Shown piece by piece: positions 16,090 to 23,865 of a stretch of DNA of 41,236 bases; the first letter of the stretch is position 1, and every line of letters starts with the position of its first letter. The stretch spans positions 1 to 41,236 of the forward strand of contig CAZQCX010000013.1 in assembly GCA_964591705.1 (NCBI GenBank). Reading direction: 5' to 3'. Origin of the DNA: UBA11855 sp964591705. Its GTDB lineage: Archaea > Thermoproteota > Bathyarchaeia > Bathyarchaeales > Bathycorpusculaceae. The notes beneath the pieces were generated by a model. That model was not told the DNA's origin. It ran no database searches and worked only from the letters and a program-made list of their open reading frames with translations. A program made the position numbers and the translations under genes.

Positions 16090-16728
16090 ATGGTTGCGAG
16101 GAAAATCGTGAAGATCGATGAAACACTTTGCAATGGTTGCGGCAATTGCATTCCGAAATGTGCTGAAGGAGCACTCCAGATAGTAGATGGGAAAGCCAAA
16201 ATCGTCAGCGATGCGTATTGTGACGGCCTAGGGGCGTGCTTGGGGCATTGCCCACAAGAAGCTATAACGATTATTGAGAGGGAGGCTGAGGATTTCAGTG
16301 AGGAGGCGGTGAAAAAGCATAAGAGCGAAGTCAAGCCTATGCCAAAAGATCGGCAGGTTTTGCTTCAGTGGCCGGTGAAGATGAATCTTGTGCCGGTGCA
16401 CGCGGCTTTCTATGATAACGCGGACCTGTTGATTGCGGCTGATTGTGCTGCGGTTGCTTCCTCGAGTTTTCGCAGTTCCTTAATGCCCGGAAAGAGGACG
16501 GTGATTGGGTGCCCCAAGTTTGACGATGCCGGTTCGTATGCGCAGAAGCTTGGAGAGATTTTCAGACGAAACAATATTGCGACAATAACGATTGCTCATA
16601 TGGAAGTGCCATGTTGTTCAGGGCTTGTGTGGGCTGTGAGCAGGGCGTTGGAAGCTTCTGGCAAGAAAATCCCTGTTATGAGATATGAAGTTGCTGTGGA
16701 AGGCGAGATAAGCGAGCTGCAAGGTTGA
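16090..16728 (+). CDS. Two-cluster 4Fe-4S ferredoxin-type protein with C-terminal Cys domain
   Basis: 212 residues from ATG 16090, two bases after the regulator's stop and behind AAGGAGAGG. Residues 14-24 (CNGCGNCIPKC) and 44-55 (CDGLGACLGHCP) are 4Fe-4S binding motifs; the second has the CX5CX3CP spacing seen in this family rather than CX2CX2C. The C-terminal half (DLLIAADCAAV, VIGCPKFDD, MEVPCCSGL) carries further conserved-looking cysteines and resembles single-protein iron-sulfur families of anaerobes. Likely an electron-transfer or redox-sensing protein in the cytoplasm, controlled by the adjacent ArsR protein. The redox partner is unknown. Confidence 0.85.
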   Translation: MVARKIVKIDETLCNGCGNCIPKCAEGALQIVDGKAKIVSDAYCDGLGACLGHCPQEAITIIEREAEDFSEEAVKKHKSEVKPMPKDRQVLLQWPVKMNLVPVHAAFYDNADLLIAADCAAVASSSFRSSLMPGKRTVIGCPKFDDAGSYAQKLGEIFRRNNIATITIAHMEVPCCSGLVWAVSRALEASGKKIPVMRYEVAVEGEISELQG

Positions 16729-17378
16729 CTACGCAGAGAACGTGATAACCAGTCTGTCATGTGAGAGTATTCTATGGCGGCAGCGGCATGCGTGCAGTGC
16801 CATGTTTCCAGCGGTGTTGTCGATGTCCTGAGCGGTGATTGTGCTGGTGCTGGTGCGGGTTGCTTTCTAGCTTTGGAAGATGTGGCAGGGCAATGGCTGC
16901 GTGGGCTGGTGTGACTGCACCGAGGAACATGAAGGCTGTGTTGAAGCGTTGGGTTTTGGATGAGTGGGGGTTGCTCAGGTCCTATTGGGCAACCTTGGGT
17001 GTAGTTGCGGGATTGACGTGTGATCTATCTCCTGAAGCAATGATCTTCATGCTGACGCATGGAGGAGTATAGTGTTTCTTCAGGCTCAAGGCGTGGGGAA
17101 GACGCGTGGAAGGAGAGCTGTCTAATCATAAGTTTTTGAGAGCGTTGGGAAAGAGTCTCCCTAAGCTGGGAAAGCGACAGGCAGTTTGCATGGATCTTCC
17201 AGAAAGGTGCAAAGCGGAAAAGGGTCTCAAGAGAGAGGACGTCGATAGAGTATGCTTGGTGATTCGAGAGCTGGCTCAATACCGCTGACCGCCTGTCTTG
17301 AGCGCAGAATCTCTTCAGCAGTTCATCCGAATCCTCTCCGGTGCCAGCGGTAAATCTATTTTAGGCTTGAGCTGCAAA
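16729..17378 (+). other. 650-bp region without a convincing gene
   Basis: Two short plus-strand frames are open here: 16839-17072 (77 codons from TTG, Trp/Cys-rich) and 17106-17288 (60 codons from GTG, basic, ending KREDVDRVCLVIRELAQYR). Neither has a good ribosome site or a recognisable domain. The second has protein-like composition and may be a small gene or the remnant of one. The region shares the strong G/T bias of the surrounding plus strand. No tRNA or clear RNA fold was found. Confidence 0.4.
17353..17363 (+). promoter_or_regulatory. TATA-like element for leaderless trpF
   Basis: AATCTATTTTA centred near 17358 is about 21 bases before ATG 17379, consistent with a leaderless or near-leaderless transcript. 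Confidence 0.4.
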
Positions 17379-18071
17379 ATGCATGGCATGGATGCCTTTT
17401 CGAAGCCGAGAGTCAAGATCTGTTGCATAGCCAATGTGGAAGAAGCATGGCTTGCGATTAGGCATGGAGCGTCTGCAGTGGGGTTGGTTTCAGCCATGCC
17501 CAGTGGGCCAGGTCCGATTCCTGAAACGCTCATCGCTGAGATCGCTGGCGCGATTCCGCCTGGTGTGGTTTCTTTCCTATTGACTTCAAGGCAGAGCGCT
17601 TCTGAGATTGTCAGTCAGCACCGGCGGTGCAGGACGGGTGTTATCCAGCTTTGCGATCGATTGGACATTGGCGACTACGGTGAGCTCAGGGAAGCTTTGC
17701 CATGCATTGGGCTCGTACAGGTCATTCATGTTACTGGGGAAGAAGCTGTTGATGAATCCTGTGCGGTTGCGCCATATGTGGATGGGTTGTTGCTGGATTC
17801 TGGAAAGCCATCTTTGAGGGTTAAAGAACTTGGTGGGACGGGGCGCACGCACGATTGGAGCATTAGCAGAAGAATAAGAGAAGAGGCGAAAGTGCCTGTT
17901 TTTCTGGCTGGGGGATTGTCCGCAAGCAATGTTGCTGAGGGGTTGAGGCGGGTTCAGCCTTTCGGTGTAGACGTGTGTAATGGTGTGAGGACCGGGGGAA
18001 GGCTGGATGAGGGGAAGCTTGCGGCGTTCTTCAGGGCGATCTTGTCTTATGGTAGATCAGTGGATAGCTGA
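17379..18071 (+). CDS. trpF: Phosphoribosylanthranilate isomerase (TrpF)
   Basis: 230 residues from ATG 17379, chosen for its TATA spacing (ATG 17388 also possible; the frame is open to 17298). TrpF converts phosphoribosylanthranilate to its carboxyphenylamino-deoxyribulose form in tryptophan synthesis. The TIM-barrel motifs are present: VKICCIAN with the catalytic Cys15, LLLDSGK with the catalytic Asp140, GGTGRTHDW, FLAGGLSASNV and FGVDVCNGV. The usual glycine after the catalytic Cys (KICG) is Cys here, and the usual DVSSGVE is DVCNGVR. No other trp gene is in the window, so it is either a scattered pathway gene or a paralogue with altered substrate. Confidence 0.85.
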   Translation: MHGMDAFSKPRVKICCIANVEEAWLAIRHGASAVGLVSAMPSGPGPIPETLIAEIAGAIPPGVVSFLLTSRQSASEIVSQHRRCRTGVIQLCDRLDIGDYGELREALPCIGLVQVIHVTGEEAVDESCAVAPYVDGLLLDSGKPSLRVKELGGTGRTHDWSISRRIREEAKVPVFLAGGLSASNVAEGLRRVQPFGVDVCNGVRTGGRLDEGKLAAFFRAILSYGRSVDS

Positions 18072-18420
18072 GCTTTCCAATGGTGCCTTTTCAAACACGG
18101 TGACTTGTAGTTTTTCGGATTTGGTTTTTCGGGCAGGTTTTTTTCTGCTTCGGGCGCTTGCTGCGAGATCCTGAGCGGATAAGTTGGGGAGAATGCACAT
18201 GGTTCTTCCTCGTGGCTCTTGTTCTATTAGGTTTTGTGAATTTTGGATTCAGGCGCTCGATCGCCGTGGGGTTCTGATGCGAGTGAACAGGCATTCTTTG
18301 TCAGGAGGCTGTATCTCTATAACTACCGCGGCGGATTAGAAAAAAAGCTTCTGCTTCATTTTCCGTTGGTTCAGATGGTGGGATAGGTTCTTCGGAAAAA
18401 AGGGAAGGGGATGGTTGCCC
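18072..18420. other. Intergenic region between convergent genes
   Basis: About 350 bp lie between trpF and the convergent secreted-protein gene. A minus-strand frame (18091-18294, 67 codons) has a TATA-like TTATAGA about 26 bases before its ATG, but its Arg/Lys/Pro/Thr-rich composition looks like non-coding A/C-rich sequence. The right end holds the terminator at 18396-18421. Confidence 0.4.
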
Positions 18421-18421
18421 C
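18396..18421 (-). terminator. Hairpin plus T-run after the WG-repeat secreted protein gene
   Basis: On the minus strand GGGG (18421-18418) pairs with CCCC (18410-18407), and six T residues follow at 18401-18396. The stem begins in the stop codon of the gene. Confidence 0.5.
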
Positions 18422-18960
18422 TACGGAATGGGTTGGTCTTCGTCCGTAAGTGCGATCGGTGGAAACACTACGTATCTGCCCGTTGAGGATGGCAGGCCGA
18501 ATAGGTGTTGTGCTTTCCATGCTCCATCTAGATATTTTCCCCAGAAGAATGTGCCGTCGTATAACCCTGCGAAGATGCCTCTTTCGTAGATTCCCCAGCA
18601 TCGTTTGCCTAGATTGTCAGTGCCTGTGAAATGGCCGTTTCCATAGATTCCCCACATTATGTGGCAGCCATCTCTTGTATACATGAGGTATCTGGTTCTT
18701 ACTGGGTGGATTTTGATCTCGGCTACTTCGAGTGTTTTTGGCACCCTTGCTTTCAGTTCTTCTTCACAAACGACTGGGTCTGCAGGAATTGCCATTCCGT
18801 CATTCGTGGTTGGGGGATCGGTGGATATTGTGGGAGCGATTGGCTTGGTTGGCGATAGGTTGTTTGAGATTAAGGTTGCGCCCATCACGAGGTTTGTCGC
18901 CAGGATCCCCAGCATTAGGACGGCGGTTGATATTGCGAGTGTTTTGTATCTTTTTTTCAT
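18421..18960 (-). CDS. Secreted protein with WG.Y aromatic repeats
   Basis: 179 residues with an N-terminal membrane/signal segment (about 8-28), a Pro/Thr-rich linker (about 36-62), and a compact domain in which an aromatic-glycine unit recurs: MWGIYGNGHFTG, CWGIYERGIFAG, LYDGTFFWGKYLDGAW. The repeat resembles MORN-like beta-hairpin units by pattern only. Two cysteines (in GCHIMW and RCWGIY) could form a disulfide outside the cell. No enzyme motif is seen. It may be a surface protein anchored by its uncleaved N-terminal helix. It lies 100 bp downstream of the membrane-spanning regulator on the same strand. Confidence 0.72.
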   Translation of the reverse strand: MKKRYKTLAISTAVLMLGILATNLVMGATLISNNLSPTKPIAPTISTDPPTTNDGMAIPADPVVCEEELKARVPKTLEVAEIKIHPVRTRYLMYTRDGCHIMWGIYGNGHFTGTDNLGKRCWGIYERGIFAGLYDGTFFWGKYLDGAWKAQHLFGLPSSTGRYVVFPPIALTDEDQPIP

Positions 18961-19060
18961 GTTTGTCCCTGTGTAACAGGGAGGCGGGGTTTTACTTTAG
19001 GGAATCCGTGAAAGAATGTGGAAGGGCTCTTCCAAATGATGGAAAAACTTGCGTGGGGTT

Positions 19061-20002
19061 TTAGGCGTGTGCGGTTTGTGGGTTTTTGTTTGGCGTGGTT
19101 CTCTTCATGTATTTTTTTCTTACTGCGATCAGGTTTTGGCTTCTTGATTTTCTGACGTCTATGATTTCCATTTTTTGGAGTCTTTTTACTAGGCGCCAAG
19201 TTGTGGTTCGGGGGAGGTTTGTTTTTGCGTAGAGTTCTGCTTCGAATGCAGCGCCGTTTTTTTCTGCGAGGTATTTGATCACTTGGATTTCTTCTGGTCT
19301 GAGGTCGGTTTCTCTTTCGAATAGTTTCTGTGTGTCTACTTCGCCTTTTGCTTCTTTTGGCTCTGTGGGCTGGGTTGGTTTCTTGCGTTTCATGAACCAT
19401 AGTGCAAACGCTGTGATTGGGACTGTTAGCGAAAACAGTGCGATGAGTGGCCATGTGTTGATGGTTGGGTCTTCTTGGTAAATGTGTTCGACTATGTATG
19501 TGATTTCTGTTGTTCCTGGCGGCATTGTTATTGTTACTTGGTTGTTTGAGCTTTCTATCAGTTCCGGAATTGTGTTGAGGCTTATGATTGAGGTTTTTTC
19601 GGGCAGTATTATTGTGATGTTTGTGGTTGATTCTGTTTTCACTGTCCAGTATCTTCCGGTTTTTGAGGTTAGGTCTTGGGTTATGTAGGATATTTTGAGT
19701 TGGTTGGCGCCTATGCTGTAGATTGTGGTTGTGTTTCCTTGTTGTAAGTAGTCCAAGGGGAGGTTTTGTTCGTCGAGGATGAGAAGTTGATCTTGTTTTT
19801 GGCCGAGCAGTGTTATGTTTTGTGAGGGGTATGTTTGGTTTAGGTGGAGTTTGTGGTTGACTAAGACGTAGCCGTCGAGGTATACGGTGAGTGTTAGGGA
19901 TTCTGAGAAGACTGGGTTGTTTTGGGCAGATGTTGGTGGGGGTTGGAGGGCTGCAAACAGCATGAGGAGAGTTCCCAGAATTGTGTGTGCTGTTTTGCCC
20001 AT
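19061..20002 (-). CDS. Membrane-spanning regulator: extracellular domain, one TM, cytoplasmic winged helix
   Basis: 313 residues from ATG 20002 (GTGA upstream); in-frame ATG 20029 and an upstream start at 20083 are alternatives. A signal peptide is followed by an extracellular beta-domain of about 170 residues with several N-x-S/T sites, a membrane helix (WPLIALFSLTVPITAFALWF), then a Lys/Glu linker and a winged-helix domain: LRPEEIQVIKYLAEKNGAAFEAEL, NLPRTTTWRLVKRLQKMEIIDV. This is a one-component transmembrane regulator that could read an external signal and act on DNA directly. It lies just downstream of a secreted helical protein gene, a possible ligand or partner (inference). Confidence 0.82.
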   Translation of the reverse strand: MGKTAHTILGTLLMLFAALQPPPTSAQNNPVFSESLTLTVYLDGYVLVNHKLHLNQTYPSQNITLLGQKQDQLLILDEQNLPLDYLQQGNTTTIYSIGANQLKISYITQDLTSKTGRYWTVKTESTTNITIILPEKTSIISLNTIPELIESSNNQVTITMPPGTTEITYIVEHIYQEDPTINTWPLIALFSLTVPITAFALWFMKRKKPTQPTEPKEAKGEVDTQKLFERETDLRPEEIQVIKYLAEKNGAAFEAELYAKTNLPRTTTWRLVKRLQKMEIIDVRKSRSQNLIAVRKKYMKRTTPNKNPQTAHA

Positions 20003-20108
20003 CTTTGTCACTTTTACTGGTTGATGCATTACTGCATTTTTCCGAAGTGTCTTTAACGTTTTTCGGCGCGGGCGAGTCAACATGGGTTTATTTGCTTTCT
20101 CTGGGTTT

Positions 20109-21080
20109 CTATGGAGATTTGGTTGTGGCTGTTGGGTTGAGGTCTACGGTGGAGCTTGGGGAAGTCGAGTTTGAGGGCATTGTGGGTTTCAGGTAGCTGA
20201 CTGCTTGGAGTTCGCTAGTTTTTGATTCTGCGAGTACTGCCAAAGCCTGGTTAATCTGTTGGTTGGCGAGGTAGTCTCTGGCGGTGCACAGCTCGATTTG
20301 GGCTCGGCTGACGGCCAGTAGGGCGGCTGTGTTCCGTTGTTGAACTGCGTTGTCTTCTATTGTGGATAAGCGTATTTCGGTTTGTGTTATGTAGGTTGCG
20401 AGTCTTTGGGTTTTAAGGTTCGATGCGAGACTGTTTGCATAGCTGACTAGGTTGTCGATGATTGTTTTTGCTTGGGCGAGGTTTCTCTCGGCTGATGCTA
20501 AGTTTTTCTGGTCGAGGTAATTTGTGGCTTTTTTAACTAGTTCCTTTGCGTTTTCGATCTGGGGGTCAATGGTGGATGTGTTGTATCCTGCCGTCGGGGC
20601 TGCGTTGGCTAGATTGGTTAGTTGTTGTAGCTGTTCTTCGAGTCTGCTGATGGCGCTTCTTATCCTGTTGGCTCTTTCTGTGTTGGTTTCTATGGGTGTT
20701 GGTTGCTCGTCAGTTGTTGAGTGCGCGGTTCTTAGGGTTTCTTTGAGTTTTTGGAGGGCTTGGAGTGTTTTGCCGCTTGCCTCTTGATAGTTGCCTGTTT
20801 GCAGGAGGTTTTCTGCTTCGTTTGCGAGGGTTATGGCTTGCTGGTGGTTGTTCAGGCTTGTTTGTGGTATGGTGACGCCTTTGGTTTTGAGGTTGTCGAG
20901 GATTTCGGTGACCGTGGCGTTTGCTTTTTGAAGGAGGGAGAATAGGGTTTCAGTCTTGCTTTTTGTGTCTGTTGCCGCGGAGAGTGGTGCTGCTGTGGTT
21001 AGTGCTAGACCTGAAACAACCATGAGTATCAGTATTTTGACTGCAAGTTCCGTGCGCTTGGGCTTGGTGGGCGTGGCCAT
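20109..21080 (-). CDS. Secreted alpha-helical protein (TPR-like helix bundles)
   Basis: 323 residues from ATG 21080 (MATPTKPKRTE), giving a clean signal sequence; the frame is open to 21176. After the signal segment come long amphipathic helices with repeated ALxxAxxLLxxGNYxEA units (ANEAENLLQTGNYQEASGKTLQAL; KATNYLDQKNLASAERNLAQAK; ARDYLANQQINQALAVLAES). They resemble TPR-like hairpins placed outside the cytoplasm. A Thr/Ser/Pro-rich tail ends the protein with no second membrane helix. It is co-directional with and just upstream of the membrane-spanning winged-helix regulator, so the two may form an operon. Confidence 0.75.
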   Translation of the reverse strand: MATPTKPKRTELAVKILILMVVSGLALTTAAPLSAATDTKSKTETLFSLLQKANATVTEILDNLKTKGVTIPQTSLNNHQQAITLANEAENLLQTGNYQEASGKTLQALQKLKETLRTAHSTTDEQPTPIETNTERANRIRSAISRLEEQLQQLTNLANAAPTAGYNTSTIDPQIENAKELVKKATNYLDQKNLASAERNLAQAKTIIDNLVSYANSLASNLKTQRLATYITQTEIRLSTIEDNAVQQRNTAALLAVSRAQIELCTARDYLANQQINQALAVLAESKTSELQAVSYLKPTMPSNSTSPSSTVDLNPTATTKSP

Positions 21081-21513
21081 TCGTCTAACCTGTAGTAAAA
21101 TGGGGGCTGGGCGTATATGAGGAAAATCGTGGAAAGGAGTGAAAAAGGTGTGAGTGTCGTCTAAGCAACCACGCAATTCCGGGTTCTGTTATGGAAATCG
21201 TGTCTTGTGCTTGTGTTGGCGTTCGTGGTTGCGCAGCGTTTTGCTCAGAATGATTGGTTCTCAACTTTGGAAGAAAAGATGAAGGCAGATTGTTTTTATC
21301 TGCGGGGGTTTTTGGTTCTGGCTTGGTGGCGGTTTTTCTCTGGGAAATGGTTTCAGAAATGGGAGGGGGGAATTTGTATTGTGTGTGTTTGTTGTTGTGC
21401 GGGTTTTTGCGGTGCGGCTGGTTTTTGTTTTTTGTGTTTTAGTCTGTGCTTCTTTGTTGGGTTGTGTTTTGGGGTTTTTTGGTTGTGGGTTGTGTTTTGT
21501 TTCTTCACTTGGT
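21081..21513. other. Region downstream of the terminase gene, no convincing gene
   Basis: About 430 bp on a very G/T-rich plus strand, with runs such as GGGTTGTGTTTTGGGG near 21460. Open frames exist on the plus strand, but their Cys/Phe/Val/Trp-rich products reflect composition. No viral gene, tRNA or clear terminator was recognised. The right half is opposite an accidental long frame within the terminase gene. Confidence 0.4.
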
Positions 21514-22971
21514 TTACGGTTGCATCGGGATTACTGTTAGTGTTGGTTCTGGGGTCATGTCTGTTGTTGCGTATACTGCTAGTGCTATGGACCAGAAGAC
21601 GTCGTCGTGTGTGCCGTATGGGTGGGAGAAGGCGAGTGTGCCGTCTTTTTGTAGTTTGTAGCGTTCTCTGTTGAGTTCGGTGCATATGTCGCTTCTGTAG
21701 GGGCGTTCCCAGTTTAGGAGTGGGTAGTAGAGTTTGTGGTTTGCCATGCGTTGTTTCAGGAGGCTTGCCATTTCGTTTTTGCGTGGGGTTGTGAATGTGA
21801 CGCCTTCGGCGTTTTCTATGTCTGCGTTTTGCATGTCTGCGATCATGCTGGGTCCTTCGCGGGTTATGTCTACGCGTATTTTTCGGAATCCGTTCCAGCG
21901 GTCTTGTATGGTTTTTGTGTAGCCTAGGACGTTTGAGTATAGTGTTGGTTGGGGGAAGATTTTGAGGTGGCGTAGTAGTAGTTTGTCTTCGTTGCGTTCT
22001 ATTACGGTGAGGACTGTGTAGTCTCGTGTTTGGGCTAGGTCTAGTCCGGCGTAGAAGTCGCCTTCTTGGGTTTCTTCTGGGTCGTGTTGTTGCAGGTCTT
22101 CTCCGCAGTTTTTTGTTGTGCCGATGCATTGGGCGATTAGGCTTTGGGTGAGCCACACGTCTTCGTCTTCTGCCCATTCGGCTTCCATCTCGCGGCGCCA
22201 TCTGGATGGGTCTTCGCCCATTTGGGTTTTGATTTTTTGGATTATGCCGTGTTTTAGGGGTCCTTCTGGTTCTAGTGCTTTGTTGATGGGTACGTGGGAG
22301 GTTTTGAAGTCTCTGAAGTCTTTGTGGTTGAAGATTTTGTAGAATATGCTGTCTGTGTGCCAAGGTGTGCTGCTGCAGACGAATTTTCCGTTTGTGGCTC
22401 CTAGCGTGAAGAGGATGGCATCGTAGAGCTCTTGGTCGTTGGGTACGAAGTTTAGTTCGTCTGCGTATACGATGTGGAATGTTGGACCTCTGATGGTTTC
22501 TGGATTGTTTGGGAAGGCTTCGATTGTGCTGCCGTTGGTGAAGTGGATCCTGGTTCTTTGGGGTTTGAGGGTTGTGTTTGGTGGTAGTTTGTGTGTGAAT
22601 TGTGTTATGCATGTTAGGATGCGTTTTGTTTGGCGCCATGATGGACCTACGATGGCGATGTGGTTGTTTGGGTGTGTGATGGCGTGCCAGAGTAGGAGGG
22701 CGGATATGATGAAGCTTTTTCCGCTTTGTCGACACCATCTGGCGGCTGTGAACTGGTTTTCTGTGAATAGGAGGATGAATTGTTCTTGGTAGGTGTAGGG
22801 TGCGAATTGCAGGATTTGTTTGAAGAATTCTGTTGGGTTGGCGCTTGTGGCTTGTATTTTTTTGGTTTGGGCGATTTGGATTAGTTGGTCATTGAGCTGG
22901 ATGGTGCCCCATTTTGTTTTGATCTGGTCAAGGCGTAGTGCTCTTGGTTTTACCTTGAAGCGTCTGCGCAT
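21514..22971 (-). CDS. Viral terminase large subunit (TerL: ATPase plus nuclease)
   Basis: 485 residues; ATG 22971 has GGAGG five bases upstream. TerL packages viral DNA into a capsid and cuts it. All motor and nuclease landmarks are present: Walker A CRQSGKS (80-86) of the TerL type, Walker B HIVYADE (166-172), a coupling motif SSTP (200-203), and the RNase H-fold nuclease acids Asp311 (YAGLDLAQ), Asp368 (RVDITREG) and Asp456/457 (THDDVFW). The length is normal and no lesion is seen. It overlaps the small-subunit-like gene by 44 bp. No portal, protease or capsid gene is recognised within 20 kb on either side, so it is a provirus remnant or a retained terminase module. Confidence 0.92.
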   Translation of the reverse strand: MRRRFKVKPRALRLDQIKTKWGTIQLNDQLIQIAQTKKIQATSANPTEFFKQILQFAPYTYQEQFILLFTENQFTAARWCRQSGKSFIISALLLWHAITHPNNHIAIVGPSWRQTKRILTCITQFTHKLPPNTTLKPQRTRIHFTNGSTIEAFPNNPETIRGPTFHIVYADELNFVPNDQELYDAILFTLGATNGKFVCSSTPWHTDSIFYKIFNHKDFRDFKTSHVPINKALEPEGPLKHGIIQKIKTQMGEDPSRWRREMEAEWAEDEDVWLTQSLIAQCIGTTKNCGEDLQQHDPEETQEGDFYAGLDLAQTRDYTVLTVIERNEDKLLLRHLKIFPQPTLYSNVLGYTKTIQDRWNGFRKIRVDITREGPSMIADMQNADIENAEGVTFTTPRKNEMASLLKQRMANHKLYYPLLNWERPYRSDICTELNRERYKLQKDGTLAFSHPYGTHDDVFWSIALAVYATTDMTPEPTLTVIPMQP

Positions 22972-23506
22972 GTTTTTCCTCCATTGTGTTTAGTTTGGCT
23001 TCGATTTCTCGGTAGTCTATGTAGTCGGCGAGGATTTCCTTGTAGGTTTTGGATAAGTTTGACACGAGTTGTAGTCTCTGGATTTCTTCTTTGGTTAGTT
23101 TTCGGGTGTTGGCTTGTTCTAGGGCGGCTGCGAGTATTTTCAGGACTTCTTCGACGCTTGGGAGTTCTTTGGGTAGTGGTATCGAGCTTTCTACGGTGTT
23201 TTTCGGGTGGGTTAATCCTAGGCGTTTTGTTTTTACTAGTATGGCGGCGGGTTTTCTCCCAAGTCTTTCAGCCATGACGTGTATGGGGGCTTTGGCTTCG
23301 ATTAGTGCTTTGAGTTCTGTTTCTTCTTGGGTTGTCCAGGGTTTGCCTTTGACCGTTTTTTCGCCTCCTGTTTGCTTTGGGGTTTTGGCTTTGCTTGTTT
23401 GTGCTTGAGTGGGGTTGCATGTTTCTTTTGTTGGCGTGTATGGTGTGGGATGTGTTATTAAGGTGATGTTGAAGCGACTATTTTGTTCTGGGGAGAGGTC
23501 ACGCAA
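22928..23506 (-). CDS. Terminase small-subunit-like DNA-binding protein
   Basis: 192 residues from a TTG at 23506 (start uncertain). A flexible Thr/Pro/Lys-rich N-terminus precedes a Myb/SANT-like three-helix unit (KPWTTQEETELKALIEAKAPIHVMAERL, then KPAAILVKTKRLGL), followed by a helical region suited to oligomerisation (LPSVEEVLKILAAALEQA, EEIQRLQLVSNLSKTYKEIL). DNA recognition plus an oligomer helix, immediately before TerL and overlapping it, is the layout of a terminase small subunit, which selects viral DNA. The assignment rests largely on context. The start lacks a strong ribosome site. Confidence 0.7.
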   Translation of the reverse strand: MRDLSPEQNSRFNITLITHPTPYTPTKETCNPTQAQTSKAKTPKQTGGEKTVKGKPWTTQEETELKALIEAKAPIHVMAERLGRKPAAILVKTKRLGLTHPKNTVESSIPLPKELPSVEEVLKILAAALEQANTRKLTKEEIQRLQLVSNLSKTYKEILADYIDYREIEAKLNTMEEKHAQTLQGKTKSTTP

Positions 23507-23865
23507 AGTGAAAACCGGTTTGTGGAGGGCGTGGAGGCTGAAGCGGGTGGACTGTTTTTCTGCAGAGGTTTGTTTTCTGGCTGTGATATGCTGCTGGCGA
23601 ATTTGGGATGATTGTGAACGCTTGTCGAGGGAGTTTTTGCAGGGTTCGTTCTGGACGTTTTAAGCAAAGGCTAAAGGGGTCTTGCTGAAGAGGGTTTCTG
23701 GAGCCTCGGACCTCTTCGTTGTTCACCTCAATGAAGGGGTACGAGACTCACTCATTTACGTGTTTTGAGAACACGCATGCTGGCTGGAACAAAATTGCAG
23801 AGTAACCAAGAAAAGAGGGGTTTATATTCTGAGACAAGCATATCGAAATCCCGGGAGACAAACGG
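23507..23865. other. Intergenic junction with two hairpins and a strand-skew switch
   Basis: About 360 bp between divergent terS-like and membrane protein genes. GAAGAGG (23687-23693) and CCTCTTC (23711-23717) form inverted arms, and CGTGTT (23759-23764) pairs with AACACG (23770-23775). A minus-strand frame of 75 codons (23499-23726) has no recognised domain. The plus strand is G/T-rich to the left and A/C-rich to the right, with the change near 23.7-23.8 kb. No tRNA is present. Confidence 0.45.
23817..23829 (+). promoter_or_regulatory. TATA-like promoter of the 595-aa membrane protein gene
   Basis: GGGTTTATATTCT lies about 42 bases before TTG 23866, predicting a short leader containing GGGAG (23853-23857). 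Confidence 0.5.

Noticed and set aside
18091..18294. 67-codon minus-strand frame with a TATA-like element at leaderless distance
   Set aside because: Very basic, low-complexity composition and no recognisable domain; probably chance on an A/C-rich strand.
21353..22738. 461-codon open frame on the minus strand overlapping the terminase gene
   Set aside because: It is a different frame of the same A/C-rich strand; the product is Arg/His/Pro/Thr-rich with no domain, while the overlapping terminase has full catalytic motifs.
23687..23717. GAAGAGG/CCTCTTC inverted arms as an attachment site or terminator
   Set aside because: The 17-base loop, absence of a T-run and lack of a second copy at the other skew boundary give no support.
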